Shown here: in pieces, positions 1 to 9,400 of the stretch
How the letters are laid out: every line of letters starts with the position of its first letter
Numbering within the stretch: position 1 is the first letter of the stretch
From: Siphonodentalium dalli
Lineage: Eukaryota > Mollusca > Scaphopoda > Gadilida > Siphonodentaliidae
Direction of reading: 5' to 3'
DNA length: 64,000 nt
NCBI GenBank assembly: GCA_032622095.1
Contig: CP136065.1
Coordinates: 60,199,094-60,263,093 of the forward strand
The notes under the pieces: model-generated
What the model saw: only the letters and a program-made list of their open reading frames with translations
What the model was told of the DNA's origin: nothing
Database searches by the model: none
Made by a program: the position numbers and the translations under genes

Positions 1-900
1 ATAATTGAATTTTGGTTAACTTTCATAGCACATTTTTGAATTCACATTTTAAAGATAGCTGGCAGGAATGAGATCCGAAAAATGACAAATTATGTTGTAG
101 AAATGGTTGGATACTAGAATTTATTCAAATTTAGGTCTTTATTCGTTACAAATTTCAAACATCGGTTAATGATTCAAGAGGAAAGTGTGAAAAATCATCA
201 ATTTTCCTAATTTCGGTCGCCATTTTGGCGGCCATCTTGGTTTTTGGTGGCCACTTTTTCTGTCAAATGGAAGTATGGGGTATTAGTTTCACGTCAGTGG
301 TGAGATAATCTAATTTCTATAATAAATTTACAAGTAGATATTAATCAAACTGACTAAGTGCATACTGTGAAATTGTGCATGGCGGCCATCTTGATGACGT
401 CATAAATCCACCCAGTCGCGACCCCAAGGTGTCTAACATTTGTTTTCTGGTGCCTGAGATATCAAGCAACGTCATTGGCATAGTCGCTATATTTCTTCAC
501 AAAGTGCACACGGGAGTACACAAGAGCCTCTACTAACTCTTGCAACAATATCTCGGACGAGTTCGAAAACCAGGTTTGTCCGAATTTTTTTTCCGGAGTT
601 ATGGATCTTAGTTTGTCCTTTTTAGCAATGTTATCACCATTAGTGCGATAACTCAATGAAATATTAATGGATTCAATTGATATTTGGTATATAGGTCTAT
701 TGCAATAATATACCACCATCCAACTTTTTTCCCTGGAGTGGTGCACCTTATTGGCAGAAGTTTGGTTCGACTGCCAAAAAACTCGACAAAAGCAATTCAT
801 ATCATAACAAGATGCTACCCAGTCTAATATGACAAGTTTTGTATATACTTTATTAGTATATAGTTTTGATTGAGTCTTGGACTGAAGAGGCTCTGTCGAA
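1..900. other. Non-coding flank with degraded repeats
   Basis: No gene is supported here. The stretch near 515-760 (motifs such as 'gagttcgaa', 'ggagttatgg', 'gcgataactca', 'tatttggtatat') resembles the minisatellite monomers at 30900-31440, so it is probably an eroded copy of that repeat family. 'GGCGGCCATCTTG'-type words occur near 229 and 382. The 5' terminus expected for the Helentron, by comparison with 22072 and 61529, was not found here. Confidence 0.5.
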
Positions 901-1013
901 AATGAAAAAAAGTATAAATAGTGGCCGGAGGCTATGTCCAAATTTTTAAATACGTACAGAGAATATCCAGGCTGTTTTTCATACCGTTTACCGGTTTGGG
1001 TGCCCAAACAAAA

Positions 1014-1084
1014 AATTAACAACATAAATAAATTTTGTTATTTTTTTTTCAATTTAGGTCCCAATTCATATCATAAGATGCAAA

Positions 1085-1121
<37 letters not shown>

Positions 1122-1198
1122 AACAAAAAATTAACAACATAAATAAATTTTGTTATTTTTTGTTCAATTTAGGTCCCAATTCATATCATAAGATGCAA

Positions 1199-1240
<42 letters not shown>
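1014..1240. repeat. Tandem duplication of about 112 bp with (AT)n tracts
   Basis: Two nearly identical copies begin at about 1014 and 1126 ('aattaacaacataaataaat', then a T-rich tract, 'caatttaggtcccaattcat', 'aagatgcaaaacat'). Each ends in an (AT)n microsatellite (about 1087-1115 and 1202-1240). A third partial copy of the 'taggtcccaatt.at' core lies near 1744. No coding function is seen. Confidence 0.8.
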
Positions 1241-1241
<1 letters not shown>

Positions 1242-1383
1242 TGACATTACAACATATTGATAAATATCACGTTTTGGGATATTTTATACCGTGTTGACAG
1301 CGGTTTGCATTATTTTATTGTAATTAATCAATTCTGATAACAAAAGTGTATTTTGAAGAAATTTTTTTGTTGTAACTTGATAT

Positions 1384-1411
1384 GGGGACCATTTGATCGG
1401 ATTGAGTACCT
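1384..1411. mobile_element. Right-end fragment of a TTAA-target MITE
   Basis: The words 'gatcggattgagtacct' followed by TTAA match the right terminus of the complete MITE at 13539-14006. No left end was found upstream, so this is a truncated copy. Confidence 0.6.
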
Positions 1412-1606
1412 TTAAAATATGGTTAATACATGTAGGTGCCAGAGGTTCTGTCTCAATATTTAAATGTATATAAATAGTGGCCGGAGTGATGGTCCCATTC
1501 TATTTGAATACTAACACAACAATTTCCAATATTTCATACTCCATCTATTTATATTAAAAAATTTATTCTCATAACCATTTCAGGTGCTGTATCTCACTGT
1601 CACATA

Positions 1607-1663
1607 ATGGCTCGCAAGAAATCAGCCGAGTGGAAACATAAAAAAAGACGCCTCAGTCAAATT
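1607..1663 (+). CDS. Helentron protein, exon 1 (basic N-terminus)
   Basis: ATG at 1607 opens 19 codons (MARKKSAEWKHKKRRLSQI) rich in Lys and Arg, like a nuclear-localisation segment. They are followed directly by a GTAAGC splice donor at 1664; reading on into the intron would hit a stop after three codons. The phase-0 end fits the acceptor TTTTTCAG at 2979, after which the reading frame is open. An acceptor-like TTTCAG at about 1577-1582 just upstream suggests a further intron in the 5' leader. The model is inferred from splice consensus and frame; no transcript evidence is available. Confidence 0.55.
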
Positions 1664-2979
1664 GTAAGCCCATAGTTTCACAAAATGTTTTCCCCAATAT
1701 GTACTTTCAAACAGTTTTACTACATATTTGCTCATACTTTCTTAGGTCCCAATTGATGGCGTTACACACTATCACACTCTGCGCCTCACAATATTAAAAC
1801 ACATATTTTTGTCAGTTAGTCACTATTCAGTCATAAAAATAGACAATCTTAAAGACATATTATGTACTTGTTTGGGTGCGTGAAACTGATAAGTTAATAT
1901 CCAGGTACTATGCCAACTGGAGGAATGTAGCATTCTACTAACATCAACGAAAATCTCAAGCACATCGACCGTACCACTCCATAGAAAACATTGTCTGAAC
2001 TACGCTAGTTTGAAAATGTTTCCTACTCGAATCAGAACGCTTCTATCGGCGATAAACTAACGAAAATGATTTCGCACTCGGCAGTCACTGCACTTTATTA
2101 ATATATAAGAATGGCAGTGTGTGCTGTGAATTGACATATAATATTTGTAAACATAAATACTTTGAACAAGATTATTCTCAGTTCTATTTAATACACTACT
2201 GGTGTGTTTCACATCAAACTAAGTTAAGCCATGTTCTTCCGATTCTCTTGCTTCAAACTTTCCTTATTCCATTAAATTCTAAGATACTTGTACCTTGGCC
2301 GAGATTTTTTTCATAATATTCAGTGTTGAAAGCTATATCTAAATGAAAGCAGGAACTCGTAATATGTACACGAGCAACAAAGTACTCAAAAAAACAAGTA
2401 GCATTTAATACTCGGCCAACTTATATTCCCATTTGCCCTAATTAAACATTTAATATTTTAAAAATAAATGCAAACTTGAAGTATTCACTCTATAACACTA
2501 TATTATCTTTGGTATTTAACTTTGCACATTATTTTATGTGATTAGAATTTTACTCTGAACCAAACAAAGTCTAGTTAATTTTTACAATAACAAGCGGCAA
2601 CTGCCTTTTCAACTAATTTATCTGGCCTCAAAATCTTTTTCCTACCTTTATATATATTGTTCAGTTTTCAATATAAAAATTATTCTGAAAAATTAAGACT
2701 GAATCAGTCATATGATGCAGAAAAACCCTGATTCCTTGAAATGTTGTCTTAATCAGTCAGTTTTTTACTTGTAATTCTCATTGCACACATTTTAATATTG
2801 CATTTTTATTCCTGATTGTCATAATTGTCAATGTATCCATTGCAATAGTGAATGTTTGATCTGCACAAAAAGAGAGTCCTAATTTTACAAGTGATCACTT
2901 TACGATCATGCTGTCCCACACTATAACTGTTGTAACTATTTCGTAAATTAGAATCTCACTTTCCATATTTCTTTTTCAG
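1664..2979 (+). other. Putative intron of the Helentron gene
   Basis: Bounded by GTAAGC at 1664 and a polypyrimidine tract plus CAG ending at 2979. No other convincing exon or gene was seen in this 1.3 kb; short open frames near 2119-2316 look fortuitous. Confidence 0.5.
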
Positions 2980-4215
2980 GCTCCTCCTGAGGTAAAGACG
3001 AAGATTACCAGACACAGTGGCACATCAGAAAGTCTTGCCGACTCTAAAGCCACGAAAACGTCAGACAGTCATGCCGACTCTAAAGCCACGAAAACGTCAG
3101 ACAGTCATGCCGACTCTAAAGCCACGAAAACATCAGACAGTCATGCCGACTCTAAAGGCACGAAAACATCAGACAGTCATGCCGACTCTAAAGGCACGAA
3201 AACATCAGACAGTCATGCCGACTCTAAAGGCACGAAAACATCAGACAGTCATGCCGACTCTAAAGGCACGAAAAACTCAGAAAGTCATGCCGACTCTAAA
3301 GGCACGAAAAACTCAGAAAGTCATGCCGACTCTAAAGGCACGAAAAACTCAAAAAGTCATGCCGACTCTAAAGGCACGAAAAACTCAGAAAGTCATGCCG
3401 ACTTTAAAGGCACGAAAAACTCAGAAAGTCATGCCGACTCTAAAGGCACGAAAACATCAGAAAGTCATGCCGACTCTAAAGGCACGAAAACATCAGATGG
3501 TTTTCTAAATCTGAAAAACTCAGAAAGTCTTGCCGACTCAAAAGCCACGAAAACATCCGACAGTCATGCTGACTCTAAAGGCATGAAAACATCAAAAAAT
3601 CATTCTGACTCAAAAACAACAAAGCAACCAGAAACTCTTCCTGACTACTCGGGCACGAAAACCTCAGACAGTTTTGCCACTAAAAGTGAAAAAACATCAA
3701 AAAATCTTCCTAACTCAAAATATTCTAAAACATCAGAACATCTTCTTAACCCAAAAAACACAAAACCATCAGAAACTCTTCCTCACTATCCAGGCACAAA
3801 AACCTCAGACAGTCTTGCTGACTCTAAAGACACAAAAACCTCACATAATCTTGCCAATTGTAACAACCACAAAACCACAGCAGCGCACAGTCGAAACAAT
3901 TCACAAATATTATCCGCAAATGACAACAGAATAAGGAAATGTACAACTGTTGAAATGAAAAAAACATTAGGTGAAACATGCAACAGTACTGACAACTGCA
4001 GTATACTATCTCAAAAAGGAACCAGTACAATCTCTCCACCAACTTCCACACCTGTCAGAAATGACAAACAAGTTGAAATTGGTTCATTTCACCAAGGAAA
4101 TGACATTTTCTCTCCTCAATCCAGTGGCAGGCAATGTACATGTAATGCACATCTGTACAAACTCATACAATTGACAGCGTACTTCTCGCTGGTGATATTC
4201 TTTACAATAACATAA
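2980..4215 (+). CDS. Helentron protein, exon 2 first part: 12-residue repeats plus protease nucleophile motif
   Basis: The frame is open from the splice acceptor at 2980 to TAA at 4213-4215. From about 3024 to 3590 it encodes a tandem array of a 36-bp unit read as Ser-Asp-Ser-His-Ala-Asp-Ser-Lys-x-Thr-Lys-Thr, about 15 copies, then diverged Ser/Thr/Lys-rich copies to about 3860. This is probably a disordered linker. The last 30 residues contain GRQCTCNAH, with Cys codon 4135-4137. That looks like the nucleophile motif of the papain-fold protease domains found in some Helitrons (C76/UL36-like or OTU-like). The rest of that domain continues in frame 3, so a -1 type frameshift lies at about 4170-4190: frame 3 reads AGDILYNNI just before the next ATG. 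No slippery heptamer is visible, so this looks like an indel rather than programmed frameshifting. A different-frame ORF over the repeats (3017-3508) is a by-product of the 36-bp unit. Confidence 0.65.
   Translation, partial: APPEVKTKITRHSGTSESLADSKATKTSDSHADSKATKTSDSHADSKATKTSDSHADSKGTKTSDSHADSKGTKTSDSHADSKGTKTSDSHADSKGTKNSESHADSKGTKNSESHADSKGTKNSKSHADSKGTKNSESHADFKGTKNSESHADSKGTKTSESHADSKGTKTSDGFLNLKNSESLADSKATKTSDSHADSKGMKTSKNHSDSKTTKQPETLPDYSGTKTSDSFATKSEKTSKNLPNSKYSKTSEHLLNPKNTKPSETLPHYPGTKTSDSLADSKDTKTSHNLANCNNHKTTAAHSRNNSQILSANDNRIRKCTTVEMKKTLGETCNSTDNCSILSQKGTSTISPPTSTPVRNDKQVEIGSFHQGNDIFSPQSSGRQCTCNAHLYKLIQLTAYFSLVIFFTIT
3024..3590 (+). repeat. 36-bp coding minisatellite (12-residue repeat)
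   Basis: A head-to-tail 36-bp unit centred on 'catgccgactctaaaggcac' is repeated about 15 times with few substitutions. The unit length is a multiple of three, so the frame is kept. Unit variants are ordered along the array ('agccacgaaaacgtcagac', then 'aggcacgaaaacatcagac', then 'aggcacgaaaaactcagaa'), which implies local amplification by unequal exchange or replication slippage. Confidence 0.95.
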
Positions 4216-6455
4216 TGCGGAGACTCATTGCCAATAAGAAAAGGACACAGTATGGCTATATTGGATTTGACGAAATACCCACAAAAATAGCTGTCGCAGG
4301 ACAAAAATGGAATATTTTGAAGAATTCCAACTTCCCAGGTGTACTTGGAATTGGTGTAGACCAAAAACATCTCCTGCTTAATATATCAATGGCTTTCAAG
4401 TTATCGGACAACCTTATAGTTATAATGAACGATTACACTATTTCATTGTTCAAAAATAACACAGGACACTACTGTGCTTTTGATTCACATTCCAGAGATT
4501 TTAGAGGTATGCCTACTTCTCATGGAACATCAGTACTCATTCAGTTTCAGACATTGCAATCTGTTTCTCAACATGTTTCCACTTTAGCAGACAAACTATT
4601 TCATTCTAATAGGGACATATCTCATTACGATATTTTACCGCTCTCTATGACAATTATAGACTCCTCCACAGCACACACATCGCTCATGCAAAACTCCTTT
4701 TCAAACCCAAATACTAAGTTTGAAGCACCAAACCGTCACAGCAATCCACAGAATACTCCTCATAATAAACACTCAGAGAAAGATACAAGACATCAACAAT
4801 ATCAACAAAAAAAACATACTCAAGATCACACAATACTTATGAAAAATTACCTTGCTGATCAGCACTTGAGACAAAAGGCTTCAGAAGAAGCACAGGATAC
4901 ATTGAGGAAGCAATATCAGAGAGAGTACAAAAGGCGACAACGTTCCAATGCTGTTTTCCGTAAGCTGGAGGGGGACAAAAAAATTACAATCAAACAAAGA
5001 ATACTATTAAACCCACTCACCAGACTGGAGGACAATGAGGCACATAGGAAATCTATGAGGCAATCTAGATCTGACCCAGTCAAAAGACTCCGTGAAAATG
5101 AAAAACATAGAAATGCTCTGAGAAATTCTAGAAGTAACCCAGTCTTCAAATTAAAAGATAATGAGGGAAATAGGAAATCTATTAAAAAATCTAGAATTAA
5201 CCCAGTCTTCAAACTAAAAGATAATGAAGCAAATAGGAAATCTATGAGGCAATCTAGATATGACCCAGTCAAAAGACTCCGTGAAAATGAAGAACATAGA
5301 AAAACTGTGAAAAAATCTAGAACTAACCCAGTCTTCAAATTAAAAGATAATGAAGCAAATAGGAAATCTATGAGGCAATCTAGATCTGACCCAGTCAAAA
5401 GACTCCGTGAAAATGAAGAACATAGAAAAACGGTGAAAAAATCTAGAACTGACCCAGTCATCAAACTAAAAGATAATGAAGCAAATAGAAAATCTATGAG
5501 GCAATCCAGATCTGACCCAGTCAAAAGACTCAAAAAAAGTGACACAGAAAATCTTCTGAAGCAAAAAAGGAGACGGAACCCATTTGTTCAAGAAAGGGAA
5601 CGCTCATCAAAACAATCGTCTTGCATGAAAAATAGGAGCACTGAGATCTTAAATGACAGAATTCGTAAAGCTGAGAAGAGAATACATGACACAGATTTCA
5701 GTAAACTTGAACTCTCACACAATCAGAAGTGCAAATATGGAGGCACATTGCAAGACTGTATAGCCAAATTTAATCAGTCCATCAATATTGGACCAGTATT
5801 TGTTTGTTCTGTCTGCCAACAAACTTGGTTCAAGGAGTCGGTTGTGCAAATAAATTCTGACACCAAAAGTCAACTGCCTGATATATTTCAAAGATGTTTG
5901 ACAGACTACAAGTCTGTTGATGATAAAGAGTGGATCTGCACTACATGCAATAAAAGTCTGAAAAATGGGAGAATTCCTACTCTGTCAATAACAAACAAGG
6001 TGGGATTCCCTGAAAAACCACCAGAGCTTGAACTCTTCCAACTTGAGGAAAGACTTATTTCACTCAGAATTCCTTTCATGCAAATCAGGGAACTTCCAAG
6101 AGGTGGTCAATTATCCTTGAGAGGAAATGTAATAAATGTCCCTTGTGATATTTCGACAACCATCAGTGCTTTGCCACGGAAGCTATCAGATACAGCTACA
6201 ATTCCTGTCAAATTAAAGAAAAAGGTTGCTTTCAAGAAAACAGACTTTACAGAAAATATTCGACCTAGTAAAGTTTTTGCTGCACTGAAATGGCTAATGA
6301 CAAACAGTACACTATACAAAGATTGTGGCATTCAGATTGATGACTCATGGGTAGAGCAGGTTAATTCTGAAACATGTGAGATGACCGAGTTTCTTGAAGA
6401 AACAGATGCTCAATCTACCCAAAAATCTGAGGACACACATCAGAAACAAGATTAA
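4215..6455 (+). CDS. Helentron protein, middle part: protease-like remainder, basic repeats, DUF6570-like zinc domain
   Basis: The 746-residue frame begins at an internal Met, which is not the true start. Residues 1-130 continue the cysteine-protease-like domain begun in the upstream frame: His85 and the FDSHSRD motif (Asp90, His92) fit the acidic/His part of a C76-like site. Residues about 210-450 are strongly basic and repetitive, about 21-residue half-units of the type NRKSMRQSRSDPVKRL alternating with KTVKKSRTNPVFKLKDNEA, probably a nucleic-acid-contacting or coiled segment. Residues about 505-710 match the DUF6570-like region common upstream of Helitron Rep: paired CxxC motifs at 531/534 and 575/578, then LEERLISLRIPF from about 610. 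The TAA at 6453-6455 is in the same frame as downstream conserved sequence, so it is a nonsense mutation and not a natural end. Protease assignment is moderate confidence; zinc domain and context are good. Confidence 0.8.
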   Translation: MRRLIANKKRTQYGYIGFDEIPTKIAVAGQKWNILKNSNFPGVLGIGVDQKHLLLNISMAFKLSDNLIVIMNDYTISLFKNNTGHYCAFDSHSRDFRGMPTSHGTSVLIQFQTLQSVSQHVSTLADKLFHSNRDISHYDILPLSMTIIDSSTAHTSLMQNSFSNPNTKFEAPNRHSNPQNTPHNKHSEKDTRHQQYQQKKHTQDHTILMKNYLADQHLRQKASEEAQDTLRKQYQREYKRRQRSNAVFRKLEGDKKITIKQRILLNPLTRLEDNEAHRKSMRQSRSDPVKRLRENEKHRNALRNSRSNPVFKLKDNEGNRKSIKKSRINPVFKLKDNEANRKSMRQSRYDPVKRLRENEEHRKTVKKSRTNPVFKLKDNEANRKSMRQSRSDPVKRLRENEEHRKTVKKSRTDPVIKLKDNEANRKSMRQSRSDPVKRLKKSDTENLLKQKRRRNPFVQERERSSKQSSCMKNRSTEILNDRIRKAEKRIHDTDFSKLELSHNQKCKYGGTLQDCIAKFNQSINIGPVFVCSVCQQTWFKESVVQINSDTKSQLPDIFQRCLTDYKSVDDKEWICTTCNKSLKNGRIPTLSITNKVGFPEKPPELELFQLEERLISLRIPFMQIRELPRGGQLSLRGNVINVPCDISTTISALPRKLSDTATIPVKLKKKVAFKKTDFTENIRPSKVFAALKWLMTNSTLYKDCGIQIDDSWVEQVNSETCEMTEFLEETDAQSTQKSEDTHQKQD

Positions 6456-9400
6456 ATGACTGGCAATGATGATCTTGTAGAATCGGATGATAATTTTAGT
6501 GAAATTGATGAAGCAGAACAACCATCTTCTGGAAATATGGATACAATGCTTGACGAAGCTGAAGTAACAAATGATAAATTATATACATTTGCTCCTGGAG
6601 AAGGACAAATACCTATTAGTTTGTATCAAGATTAAGACGCTGAATTTCTTGCTTTCCCAACAATATATTGTGGTGAAAGACGACCAAAGAATGAAGAGAG
6701 ACACTCTCGAGTTTACTTCAGTGATATCTGTAAATGGGAATTGCGATCTGTTGACAGAAGGGCTGCCAAATCTGTACCAAATCTGTTTTTCAAATGTAAA
6801 AAACAACAAATGAAACAAATAACAGACAAAGTCAATCTCGCTTTGAGAAAAGGGAAGAAGAAAACAGGCACTGTAACTGCTGGAGATCTTTTAAACCCAC
6901 AAAGCATCAGTAACATTGTCAACTTGGATGAAGGGTTCTATTGTTTTCGAACTTTGAGAAATTCACCACCATATCTTGAAAAGCGAAAAAAAGATGTATT
7001 TGCCATGATCCGTCAACTTGGATTGCCAACTTTCTTTGCGTCTCTTTCTGCCGCTGACACTAAATGGCCTGAGTTACTCAAAGTACTAGGAACACTTGTA
7101 GACAAGAAAAATTACACAGATGATGAAATAAAAGCAATGGACTGGAAAGAAATAACAAGACTACTCAGTTCTGATCCTGTTACATGTTCTCGATTTTTTG
7201 ACCACAGAGTGCAAAACTTCATAAAAATTGTTTTGCAAAGTCCCCATGCTCCTATTGGTCTTTTGCGCTCATTTTTCTATCGAGTTGAATACCAGCAGAG
7301 GGGTGCACCTCATATTCACCAACTTATGTGGATGGAAAATGCTCCAAAATATAAACAGAATACAGAAGAAGAAATAACACAATATATAGACAATTATATC
7401 TCTTGCTCAAAAGATGTCCATCAGGAATTACAACCTTATGTACATATAAACACTCACAAGCATTCAAAAACATGTCGCAAGAAAGGCAAAGCTATTTGCA
7501 GATTCGGCTACCCATTGCCACCAATGAGGAAAACATGTATTCTGCAACCCATCTCGGAAGAAACTGAAACAAATGTCATTGAACACCATTCAGATAATTA
7601 TAAGAACATTACTGAAATTCTCAAAGATGAGAAAGATGGTCTCCATGTATCATTTGACCAGTTATTGACCGATCTTCAGTTAAGCGAGGAAGAATACATT
7701 ATGGCCATTCGAAGCTCATTAAAAACAGCAAAAGTTTTTTTGAAGCGAGAGCCATCGGAGATACGAGTCAATGCATATATGAAGCATCTTCTCGGAACTT
7801 GGCGGGCAAATCATGACATACAATTTTGCCTTGAGCCATATGCATGTGCCATGTACATTGTCAATTATATAAACAAATCAGCTAAGGGTATGAGTGAACT
7901 GCTACAACGAGCAAGTAAAGAAGCAAAACAAGGCAATATGGACATTAAAAAATCTGTCAGGCACATCGGTAATCATTTCTTAAATAGTGCAGAAATATGT
8001 GCCCAAGAGGCAGCATATCTTGTTCTTCAACTGCCTGTGACGAAATCCAGTCGAGAGGTTGTCTTCATAAACAGATCTCATCCTAAAGATCGTACATTCT
8101 TGGTCAAAACTAAAAAAGCTCTAGAAAAAATGCCAACTAACAGTACAGATGTTGAAGCAGATAACATGATCAAAAGATATGCTCGAAGACCAACATGTTT
8201 GGAGAATTGGTGTTTGGCAGACTACTGTTCACAGTTGAATGTCAAATCCAAGGGATCCAAAAACCAAAAAAACACGGAATCTGACCCATCAAACACTAAT
8301 ATTTCAAATGACGAAGATGCATCATCAGAAGATAACTTACCCAATGACAATGAGAATGCTGAAAGTCATTCTAACTCGCACAAGACGTTAAACATTACAT
8401 GCAAAGATGGCACCACAATAAAAACCCGAAGAGTTCAAAAGGTCATTCGATATGTCAATTTCAGTAAGCAGACTGATTACGAAAATTACTGTCGAGAAAA
8501 ACTCATGTTATTTTCCCCGTGGAGAGAGGAGGGAACTGATTTGATTGGACACTTTGATACTTACCAACAATCATTTGAAAGTATGAAAAACTTTTTGCAA
8601 AACAAGATGAAAGAATATGCATATCATGCTGATATTGTGGATAATGTTGAGCAACATGTTACAGATTTCCACACTGATGCATTTGACCAAATTGCACCAT
8701 CCACCGAAGAAGCTAACAGAGAAGATTCTGAAAGTGCTAGTAAAGACAGCGAACAATTTATCTATTTTGACCCAGATAGACCTGATTCGCATAGGGACGG
8801 TGATATAGGCCCAGACATAGGTTTGGCCAGCACAACATTTGGAAATACAACAGAACAGTTACAACATATCATTCCAGATGATCAATATTATGCTTTATTA
8901 CGATCATTGAACATGAAACAAAGTGAATTCTTTCTCCATATTTTACATTGGTTTAAGACCCATGAAGAGCCGTTGTATTGCTTTCTTACCGGAGGAGCTG
9001 GATGTGGCAAATCAGTTGTGATTAAAGCTGTATATCAGGCATTATACAGACACCTCTGCACCAAAGCTGGACAGGACCCTAATAAAACCAAAATCATTCT
9101 CTGTGCGCCAACAGGAAAAGCTGCCTGTAACATTGGTGGTACTACAGTACATGCTGCATTCGGCATACCAGCTAACCAAGGCTATTCTAATTACAATACA
9201 CTCACTGTCTCTGATTCCAAATTACAAACACTTCAAAGCAAATTCCGTTATTTGACATTGATAATTATTGATGAAATTTCCATGGTTGGTTGTGATATGT
9301 TAAAGTTCATACACCTCCGCCTTCAGCAAATAAAATGTAATAAAAAACTGTTTGGAGGAGTAAGCATTCTTGCAGTCGGGGATCTATATCAACTTCAACC

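Larger units (their letters stand above)
900..1510 (+). promoter_or_regulatory. Duplicated TATA-containing putative promoter segment of the Helentron
   Basis: The word 'tataaatagtggccggag' occurs at about 915 and again at about 1469. Both are preceded by a related 'gaggctctgtc'/'gaggttctgtc' block and followed by 'aaatac'/'gaatac'. The second copy lies about 140 bp upstream of the ATG at 1607 and is a plausible core promoter with a TATA box for the transposon gene. The first copy lies about 555 bp farther upstream, separated by a tandem duplication and AT microsatellites. Promoter activity is inferred from position and TATA-like sequence only. Confidence 0.4.

Noticed and set aside
3017-3508. 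163-codon frame over the 36-bp repeats
   Set aside because: It is the alternative frame; the frame joined to the splice acceptor at 2980 and to downstream conserved sequence is different.
3024-3590. Regular 36-bp repeats resembling a CRISPR array
   Set aside because: No unique spacers; units are contiguous, of codon-multiple length, and encode an in-frame 12-residue repeat within the Helentron protein.
4165-4215. Programmed ribosomal frameshift in the Helentron gene
   Set aside because: No slippery heptamer or downstream structure was seen, and the element also has two nonsense codons, so an ordinary indel is simpler.
4916-5545. 209-codon minus-strand frame
   Set aside because: Antisense shadow of the basic repeats of the Helentron protein, repetitive in the same period.
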